Assembly (NCBI GenBank): GCA_027577415.1 | Contig: JANBQS010000652.1 | Span: 1 to 14,061 of the forward strand | Direction of reading: 5' to 3' | Length of the DNA: 14,061 nt | From: Coemansia sp. RSA 922 | Lineage: Eukaryota > Kickxellomycota > Kickxellomycetes > Kickxellales > Kickxellaceae | The notes under the pieces: model-generated | Told to the model about the DNA's origin: nothing | Seen by the model: only the letters and a program-made list of their open reading frames with translations | The model's database searches: none | Made by a program: the position numbers and the translations under genes | Shown: one piece after another, positions 8,350 to 14,061 of the stretch | Position numbering within the stretch: position 1 is the stretch's first letter | How the letters are laid out: every line of letters starts with the position of its first letter

Positions 8350-11300
8350 ATGGTAAGCCTACTATACACTTTTTTCTCTGCCACACTCATTCAGGCTGCA
8401 ATTCCTAGCTGCCCTAGTGTAGTAGGCACAATACTATGCCTACATTTTGATCGCCTTGTGGCACTTTTTTTAGGCGCCGCTTACTCCTAGACAAAACCCG
8501 CGCTTATTAATGACAACAGTGCTATGATTATTGTTTTTTAGAGCTCGACGGATTCTGACGGCGGTATTCCCTTGTCTGTCCGAGTAGCGAGCCGCCCAAG
8601 CAACGGGAAGAACGGCGGTGGCAGCGACGGTAGCAGCAGCGACAGCGACAATGTGCCTCTGTCTATTCGCAGCAAGCGGCAGCCTGCTTCTGCTCCTAGT
8701 GGCTCTGATAGCGGCACCGAGTCTGACGAACCGCTCTCGGGCCGGGTAAAGGCACCGAGAAAGAAGGCGGTTGCAAATGGCAATGCGCCTGCACCTAAGC
8801 GCACGAAAAAGGCCCTGACACCAAAAGTGACGAAGAAACCCAGAACAGCCGCATCGGTAAGTTCAATTGTAATTGTGACATTGTTTGTGTTTGGGTGTGT
8901 TTTTTCTCCCCTTTCGTTGTTTGATTGCAAAGTCAATCGTGTTTCTTTTAGGCGACTGACACGCGTAGTCGTAAAAAAGGATATGTTGACCCCTTGGCTT
9001 ACCCTTCAGCTCTCCCCTTTCTACTGCGCGTACAACACTCATATTTATGCTTGCCTGTTCCTATTTACATATCATCGAGGAACTCACAGAGTTTGATCAG
9101 AGCATTAGGAGACATGCTGTTCCTGTTCCAGTCTCTGCCACATGACGTAGATTAATGTTAAATTCATGCCTTTTCGCCTAACCTGTTTTCATTAGTATCC
9201 GCCTTCCCATGTCAGCTGCCATCAGTATCATTGTTGTGCTAATTAGCTCTCTTTTACTACCCTTACGCTCATTGTTTTTGTGTAGGCTACTGCAGTGCCG
9301 CCTAAGAAGCCAGCCGTAAAGAGCGAGCCCACAGCAGCCAAGCCAGCAGCAACCAAGCCAGCAGCAACTAGGCCAGCGGCAACTAAGGCCAAAACTCAAA
9401 TCGACCGCAAGCCCGTGATCAAAGCCGAGTCATCGGTGGCCGCCACTTCAGCCGACGGCAGCGATGACAGCGACAACGAAAATGACGAGTTCAAATGGTG
9501 GCTCAACAACAAGGACAACACCGGTCCAAAATGGAGTACGCTGGAGCACTTTGGCGTCATGTTCCCGCCCGAGTACGAGCCTCACGGGCTGCCCTTGCTT
9601 TACCGCGGCCAGAAGCTAAAGATGCACCCGCTTGTCGAGGAAGTGGCGACATTCTTTGCGGCGCTGCTAGGCAGTGACAATGCCGTGAACAAGGTCTTCC
9701 AGGAGAACTTTTTCAACGACTTTAAGGACCTGCTCGACAAGCACATGGAAAAGCACCCGGTAAAGACATTTGAGCACTGCGACTTTTCGATTATCCGCGC
9801 TCACCTCGACGACATAAAGGCCAAGCGCAAAACCATGACCAAGGCAGAAAAGGAGGCTGCCAAAAAGGAAAAGCTGGAGATTGAGGAAAAATACGGCTTT
9901 TGCATGCTCGACGGCCGTCGTGAGAAGGTCGGCAACTTTAGAATCGAGCCTCCGGGTCTGTTCCGTGGTCGCGGTGCGCACCCCAAGACAGGCATGCTCA
10001 AGACGCGCGTTTTACCCGAGCAGGTCACTATTAACATTGGCAGCGACGCCACCGTCCCCGATCCGCCGCCTGGCCACACTTGGGGCAAGGTCGTGAACGA
10101 CAATACAGTGACTTGGCTGGCCATGTGGAAGGAGAACATCAACAATAACACAAAGTACGTGTTCCTCGCCGCGGGCAGCTCGCTCAAGGGACAGAGCGAT
10201 ATGCGCAAGTTTGACAAGGCCCGTAATCTCGTGAAATGCGTCGACGATATCCGTGCCCAGTACACCAAGGACTTGAAGAGCGAGGTCATGGCCGAGCGCC
10301 AGCGGGCTACCGCACTCTATCTCATCGATCGCTTTGCTCTGCGTGCTGGCAACGAAAAGGGCGACGATGAGGCTGATACCGTGGGCTGCTGCTCCTTGCG
10401 CTGCGAGCACGTATCACTTGAGCCGCCCAGCATTGTTCACTTTGACTTTCTGGGTAAGGACTCTATCCGCTATGAGCGCACGACGGATGTCGACAAGCAA
10501 GTATGGAAGAACTTGCGCCTGTTCCAAAAGGCGCCCAAGGCTAAGAGCGATATGTTGTTTGACCGTCTGAGCCCGACTACGCTAAACAGCTTCTTGCACA
10601 CGCTGATGCCCGGTCTGACTGCCAAGGTATTCCGTACGTACAACGCCTCGTTTGTCTTTCAGAGACAGCTGCTGAACACGCCCGAGGTGGGCACTGAGGC
10701 GGAGAAGATTCTTGCCTACAACCGAGCCAACCGTGAGGTCGCCGTTCTTTGTAACCATCAGCGGTCCGTGTCAAAGTCCTTCGAGGGCGTGATGACCAAG
10801 ATCGAGGACAAGCTGCTGGCTGTCCGCTACCAGCGCATGCTGCTCAAGGACCACTTGATGTCTATTGCGCCCATGCTGAAAAAGAAGCGCCCCGATATCG
10901 CGCAAAAGGAGGTCGGTGTGACTGCAAAGTGGATCAAGAGCTATCTGCTTGCTACGTGTGAGCTGGACCGCGAAAAGGCGCGCAAAAAGTTTGAGCGCGA
11001 CAACGAAAAGCTCAAGGAGGCTGACGAGCCTGTCATTCCCGACTCCAAACTCGAGGAGCAACTGGAAGAGATCAACGCGCGTGAAAAGAGCATCAACGAT
11101 GGCACTTACGAGCCTGAGCTGCCTGTGGCCAAGAACGCCACTACTGACAAGATCCTCGAGAAAATTGACAAGCTCACGGAGCGTGTTGGCAATATCGAGG
11201 TGAACAAGATCGAGCGAGATGAGAATAAGACTACGGCGCTGTCGACTTCCAAGATCAACTACATAGACCCACGCATTTCCGTAGCGTGGTGCAAAAAGAA

Positions 11301-11388
11301 CAACGTACCGTTAGAGAAGATCTTTAACCGGGCTCTGCGCGAAAAGTTTACCTGGGCCATGGACGTTGATAGCGAGTGGACGTTTTAA
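8350..11388 (+). CDS. TOP1: DNA topoisomerase I (type IB), three exons
   Basis: The enzyme relaxes supercoils ahead of polymerases by nicking one strand through a 3'-phosphotyrosine intermediate, in the nucleus. Coding joins 8350-8352, 8542-8856 and 9286-11388, giving 806 residues. Residues 1-175 are a charged, disordered N-domain with Ser-Asp clusters, basic NLS-like patches (PRKK, KRTKK) and a KPAAT repeat. The core begins at W177 (FKWWLNN) and includes IEPPGLFRGRG. All catalytic residues are present: R459 (LRAGNEK), K497 (FLGKDSIRY), R556 (KVFRTYNAS), H597 (CNHQR) and the nucleophile Y765 (SKINYIDPR), 41 residues from the end; the human enzyme has 42. The H-to-Y linker of 168 residues is longer than the human one. 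The start is ATG 8350 because a TAG lies directly before exon 2 in frame. The gene is certain; exon 1 is likely. Confidence 0.95.
8353..8541 (+). other. TOP1 intron 1 (189 nt), directly after the ATG
   Basis: The donor is ATG|GTAAGC and the acceptor is TTTTTTAG| at 8541, so exon 1 contributes only the start codon. Splicing gives M-SSTDSDGGIPL, a normal topoisomerase I N-terminus. The other ATGs in this span (8434, 8509, 8524) all close before the acceptor. Nearer acceptors (about 8393 and 8473) would give short frames that soon stop. Confidence 0.75.
8857..9285 (+). other. TOP1 intron 2 (429 nt, GT-AG)
   Basis: The donor is GCATCG|GTAAGT and the acceptor is TTGTGTAG|GCTACTGCA at 9285, both phase 0, joining RTAAS to ATAVPPKK. 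It is far longer than the other introns (79-238 nt). It contains a second good acceptor, CTTTTAG|GCGACTGAC, at 8951, which could be used for a truncated isoform. Confidence 0.8.
9334..9390 (+). repeat. 15-bp coding tandem repeat (PAATK units) in TOP1
   Basis: Three full 15-bp units (9346-9360, 9361-9375, 9376-9390) follow a partial 12-bp unit. They encode Ala-Ala-Thr-Lys/Arg-Pro-type repeats at residues 123-141 of the disordered N-domain. The lysines and prolines resemble histone-H1-like tails and may add non-specific DNA affinity; that role is inference. Confidence 0.85.
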
Positions 11389-11479
11389 CTTTTTTTTTTT
11401 TTCTTTTCTTATCGTTTTTTTTTTGTCAACAAAAAAAAAAAGTTTTACAAAATTTATTGGCAAAGTGTTACGAATAGCC
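11389..11479. terminator. Shared 3' region of convergent TOP1 and mL50
   Basis: Only 91 bp separate the two stop codons. The + strand reads as T13, mixed T/C, T10, then GTCAAC and A11. A near-perfect palindrome at 11415-11440 pairs T10-GT with AC-A10 across a two-base CA loop. A second pairing is possible between AAC-T11 (11387-11400, including part of the TOP1 stop codon) and A11-GTT (11431-11444). On the minus strand AATAAA lies at 11458-11453, 22 bases after the mL50 stop, a good poly(A) signal. No canonical AATAAA is seen for TOP1 in this gap. Confidence 0.7.
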
Positions 11480-12088
11480 CTACTGGTGAGCGTGGAGCTT
11501 GCGTGTACCCTTTGCAAATGGCTCAAACTTCATGTTTGCTGGGAGTTCTTGTACGTTCTCCTTAAAGTACTGGGCCACTGGATGACCATCGTCCTTTGAC
11601 GCTGGCTTGTGGTCTAGCTCTTTGATTAGATCGCCAACTGTCCGGATGTTGTTCAGCATGCGGCTAGATACTGGAAGTTTGACATACTTCATTACGCTAG
11701 AGAGGACCTTTAGCTTGTCGGCCTTGTCGTCCAATCTAGTTAGCTTCCAGTCGGCGCTGTCTACAGGGACCTCGCTTGCATCGAGAAGCTTTTTGATGCG
11801 ATATTCTAGACGAGCGGGAGGGTACTGGCGCTTGGGGAATTTGAGCTGAAGTGGGCCTTTCTCCAAGTCCTTAGCTAGCTGCTCGTACTGTACTTTTGTC
11901 TCTTCGCCAATAGTGTCGCCGCTGACCATGGGTGCTTGGGGATCAACTTTGTCTTCTGGCTTTTTGCTACCTCCAAATAGCTTGCCTAAAAGTCCTCCGC
12001 CGGCGCCTACAACGCTCTGCTGGTGGATAAACCGGCTACGAACAACGCTGCTACCGCACGACGCACGAACAAATCGGATTGACGACAT
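11480..12088 (-). CDS. MRPL50: Mitochondrial large ribosomal subunit protein mL50
   Basis: This is a structural protein of the mitochondrial 54S large ribosomal subunit (the family includes human MRPL50). The single exon encodes 202 residues. Residues 1-25 are rich in Arg and Ser with no acidic residue (R5, R8, R17, R19), typical of a matrix-targeting presequence; RSRFIHQ suggests a cleavage site near 21. A Gly-rich linker follows. The family domain spans about 89-190: YPPARLEYRIKKLL, then LPVSSRMLNNIRTVGDLI, which corresponds to VPNSRLHQMCRVRDVL in human, and LPANMKF (182-188), matching LPPNLKI. It is longer than the human protein (~158) through its linker and tail. It ends tail-to-tail with TOP1 and starts 151 bp from NDUFS5 on the opposite strand. 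The assignment rests on recalled family similarity. Confidence 0.8.
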   Translation of the reverse strand: MSSIRFVRASCGSSVVRSRFIHQQSVVGAGGGLLGKLFGGSKKPEDKVDPQAPMVSGDTIGEETKVQYEQLAKDLEKGPLQLKFPKRQYPPARLEYRIKKLLDASEVPVDSADWKLTRLDDKADKLKVLSSVMKYVKLPVSSRMLNNIRTVGDLIKELDHKPASKDDGHPVAQYFKENVQELPANMKFEPFAKGTRKLHAHQ

Positions 12089-12239
12089 GAGAATAAATTT
12101 ATATGAAAGATTCGTAAGGAAGTAAAGAAAAGAATAGCGATCAAGTTGATCATGGATTTTTTTGCCTCGCTATCTGTTCTTTTTGTCCTCTCAAGCTTGA
12201 ATCGACTGTATTTTTTATCTCAAATCGCTCTGTTTCAAA
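12089..12239. promoter_or_regulatory. Divergent promoter between mL50 and NDUFS5
   Basis: This 151-bp spacer serves two nuclear genes for mitochondrial proteins. A 13-bp palindrome GATCAA-G-TTGATC sits at 12139-12151 near the middle. It overlaps the left arm of a wider inverted pair, ATAGCGA (12134-12140) and TCGCTAT (12167-12173). A further TCGCT occurs at 12225-12229, and T-rich tracts lead into the NDUFS5 start. No clear TATA box faces NDUFS5. An ATG at 12152 opens a frame that overlaps the NDUFS5 start. Confidence 0.55.
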
Positions 12240-12612
12240 ATGGCATCCGGAATTGGCTACAGAGGTGAGAGTCGCTAGACATACAGGGATTCCAGCGTTA
12301 GGGAAACATTCCATTGAAATATAAACTCACATTCTTTTATATTAACGATGTGCTTTCGTAGGAACCAATCGTTGCTTCCCGCTGTGGGAGGACTTTCAGC
12401 AGTGCTTCTTTAGCAGCCAGGAAAAGACACGCGCCGACTGTGTCCCAGCTCGCGAGGACTACCTAGAGTGCCTGCATCACTTTAAAGAGATTGCACGGGT
12501 GCGCACGATCCAGGCCGTTGAGCGCGATAACTATAACAAGAGCAAGGCTAACGGTACAGATCACAAGATCATATCGCTTTCTGCACCAGGTGGAGGAGGA
12601 GGGTCAAGCTAG
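12240..12612 (+). CDS. NDUFS5: Complex I 15-kDa subunit NDUFS5-like, twin CX9C protein
   Basis: This is an accessory subunit of NADH:ubiquinone oxidoreductase on the intermembrane-space side of the inner membrane, imported and oxidised by the Mia40 pathway. Coding joins 12240-12264 and 12362-12612, giving 91 residues. The N-terminus is MASGIGYRGTNRC. Two CX9C motifs are visible: C13-X9-C23 (CFPLWEDFQQC) and C35-X9-C45 (CVPAREDYLEC), forming the CHCH hairpin. After it come HHFKEIARV and a charged tail ending in a poly-Gly run and two serines. There is no cleavable presequence, as expected for Mia40 substrates. The length fits fungal orthologues (about 90-100). Other twin-CX9C proteins are the main alternative, but the FPLWEDFQQCF and ARxDYxECLHH pattern favours NDUFS5. 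The tandem gene HOG1 starts 123 bp downstream. Confidence 0.85.
12265..12361 (+). other. NDUFS5 intron (97 nt, GT-AG)
   Basis: The donor is TACAGAG|GTGAGA and the acceptor is TTCGTAG|GAACC at 12361. Splicing is phase 1 and creates Gly9 (G|GA), joining GIGYR to GTNRCFPLW. Exon 1 is only 25 coding bases long. Confidence 0.85.
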
Positions 12613-12735
12613 GACTTTTTTTCAATATTCTGTCGAAAGGTGTACAGGACCAGGGGGGGATGTGTCACTGATAAACCCTTCTTTTCTCTTTCCTTTTATC
12701 TTTTCAATTTATATCTACTATTTCTATTTCAAATC
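12613..12735 (+). promoter_or_regulatory. Spacer and promoter between NDUFS5 and HOG1
   Basis: This 123-bp spacer must hold the NDUFS5 3' end and the HOG1 promoter. It has a G7 run at 12653-12659, giving an AGGGG stress-element-like core, followed by a long pyrimidine tract (12678-12706) and A/T-rich sequence up to the ATG. No AATAAA is seen. The compactness suggests overlapping 3' and 5' ends or short UTRs. Confidence 0.45.
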
Positions 12736-14017
12736 ATGGCAGACTTTGTCAAGCTTAGTATATTCGGTACCGAATTTGAGATAACGACTCGGTACACGGA
12801 CTTGCAGCCCGTAGGCATGGGCGCCTTTGGCCTTGTGTGGTAAGCTATGTTTGGTTTGGCAGACGTCGCAAGGAAAAGTACAATATAATCTTACTTACAT
12901 TGATAACTGTGTGTGTAGTTCGGCGCGCGACCAGCTAAAGGCGCGGGCGGTTGCTATCAAGAAGATTATGCGGCCGTTCAGCGCTCCAGTACTGGCTAAG
13001 CGAACATACCGTGAGCTCAAGCTACTCAAGGACCTGCGACACGAGAACATTATCAGCATGAGCGACGTATTTGTCTCGCCGCGAGAGGATATTTACTTTG
13101 TCACGGAACTACTGGGCACAGACTTGTATCGCTTGCGCCAGTCTAGGCCGCTGGAGAAGCAGTTTATCCAGTACTTTTTGTACCAGATCTTGCGAGGACT
13201 CAAATATGTACACTCTGCCGGCGTTATCCACCGCGACTTGAAGCCCTCCAACATTGTTATCAATGAGAACTGTGACCTCAGAATATGTGACTTTGGCCTG
13301 GCGCGTATTCAGGACCCGCAGATGACGGGGTATGTGTCTACCCGCTACTATCGCGCGCCTGAGATCATGCTCACTTGGCAAAAGTACGACGTGGCCGTCG
13401 ATATTTGGAGTGCCGGCTGTATTTTGGCTGAAATGTTTGAGGGCACGCCACTGTTCCCAGGCAAGGACCACGTGCACCAGTTCTCTATCATTACTGAGCT
13501 ACTGGGAACCCCGCCCGACGACGTGATCCAGACTATTGGCAGCGAAAACACCCTGCGGTTTGTGCAGTCGCTGCCACACCGCGAGCCCGTGTCGTTCAAA
13601 ACACGCTTCCCCGACATAGAGCCATTGGCCATAGACCTCTTGGAGAAGATGCTCGTGTTTGATCCTCGCAAGCGCATCACGGCCGCCGAGGCCCTAGCAC
13701 ACCCCTATTTGGAGACATACCACGATGAAGCTGATGAGCCAGAGGCTGCAAAAGCGTTCGACTGGTCATTTAACGATGCGGACCTCCCCGTCGAGGAGTG
13801 GAAGGTCATGATGTACAACGAGATTTTGGATTTCCTCCATGTCTTTGACGATGCCCCAGCCGATAGCTCCCAGGAAACCGAGTCGAATATTGATCCTCTG
13901 TCAGCTGCCAGTAGCACCGATTCTCAGGCGACGGCAAGCAGCAGCGGCTCTCGGGTGACAGCAAGTAGTACCGGTTCTCACACTGCCGATGAGCCCTTGA
14001 CATCGGGCACTGCGTAG
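12736..14017 (+). CDS. HOG1: HOG1/Sty1/p38-type stress MAP kinase
   Basis: This Ser/Thr kinase transmits osmotic, oxidative and other stress signals from the Pbs2-type MAPKK to transcription factors and cytosolic targets. Coding joins 12736-12839 and 12919-14017, giving 400 residues. It opens with [20 protein letters not shown], a HOG1 signature. The Gly loop GMGAFG leads across the intron to C35. Further motifs are the ATP-binding lysine K49 (VAIKK), the catalytic D141 in HRDLKPSN, D159 in DFG, the activation loop T171-G172-Y173 ([15 protein letters not shown]), and the HOG1 C-lobe ending [15 protein letters not shown]. The acidic DEADEPEAA stretch fits the common docking region. The tail after ~345 is Ser/Thr/Ala-rich with a 9-residue repeat and no similarity I can name. 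All catalytic residues are intact. Identity is very secure. Confidence 0.96.
12840..12918 (+). other. HOG1 intron (79 nt, GT-AG)
   Basis: The donor is CTTGTGTG|GTAAGC and the acceptor is GTGTGTAG|TTCGGC at 12918. Splicing is phase 2, forming Cys35 (TG|T), and gives GLV-C-SARDQL as in HOG1 homologues. The unspliced frame would replace the whole N-terminus, including the Gly loop. Confidence 0.92.
13901..13981 (+). repeat. 27-bp coding tandem repeat in the HOG1 tail
   Basis: Three diverged 27-bp units (13901-13927, 13928-13954, 13955-13981) encode [18 protein letters not shown] and VTASSTGSH, residues 363-389. The units differ at many bases, so the duplication is not recent. The tract is rich in phosphorylatable Ser and Thr. 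Confidence 0.8.
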
Positions 14018-14061
14018 CTTTATATTTTTAATTTAATCATCTGATCGAATAATCACCGAAA
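14018..14061 (+). other. HOG1 3' flank to window end
   Basis: A/T-rich sequence follows the TAG, including TTTATATTTTTAATTTAATC, typical of fungal 3' ends. No canonical AATAAA falls before the window ends. Confidence 0.4.

Noticed and set aside
12652..12656. AGGGG stress-response-like element before HOG1
   Set aside because: It is part of a simple G run, and the element is defined in yeasts with Msn2/4-type factors. A single five-base hit is not evidence.
12640..12839. Longer + frame upstream of the HOG1 ATG
   Set aside because: The upstream part starts from a non-ATG codon in T-rich spacer. [16 protein letters not shown] is the standard HOG1 start.
1..14061. tRNA, rRNA, CRISPR, transposon or integrated viral sequence
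   Set aside because: No tRNA box pair, no spaced repeat array, no transposase or polymerase domain and no terminal repeats were seen on either strand.

Overview
The window is nuclear DNA from a fungus. The genes are widely spaced for a bacterium, carry short GT-AG introns with pyrimidine-rich acceptors, and encode eukaryotic proteins. The HOG1-type MAP kinase has the fungal TGY activation loop, and the proteasome activator is of the long, metazoan-like PA200 type ending in YYA. A nuclear complex I subunit is also present, which argues against Saccharomyces. The mix fits an early-diverging, zygomycete-type fungus; something like Kickxellomycotina is my guess, based on protein character only and not on any search.

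Layout, left to right. Positions 1-535 hold no gene I can support. A TATA box at 536-542 precedes a possible 37-residue tail-anchored membrane microprotein (667-780, +), followed by an AATAAA signal. Convergent to it is an unrecognised 152-residue protein (941-1399, -) whose predicted strand order resembles a ubiquitin-like beta-grasp fold. Next is the four-exon proteasome activator BLM10/PA200 (7904 down to 1712, -). It shares a 445-bp divergent promoter region with three-exon DNA topoisomerase I (8350-11388, +). TOP1 converges on mitochondrial ribosomal protein mL50 (12088 down to 11480, -) across a 91-bp T/A-tract spacer. mL50 is divergent from the complex I subunit NDUFS5 (12240-12612, +) over a 151-bp spacer. 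A HOG1/p38-type MAP kinase (12736-14017, +) closes the window.

The recognised genes are housekeeping or stress genes: proteasome regulation, DNA relaxation, mitochondrial translation and respiration, and osmotic/oxidative stress signalling. They do not form one pathway. Only the mL50/NDUFS5 pair, both nuclear-encoded mitochondrial proteins with head-to-head promoters, suggests co-regulation by position. All seven introns fall within the first ~400 coding bases of their genes. Two are unusual: TOP1 intron 1 lies directly after the ATG, and BLM10 intron 1 appears to be a GC-AG intron. No mobile element, tRNA, rRNA or CRISPR array was seen. I found no convincing novel multi-gene system; the best leads for new biology are the microprotein and the ubiquitin-fold candidate beside the proteasome activator.
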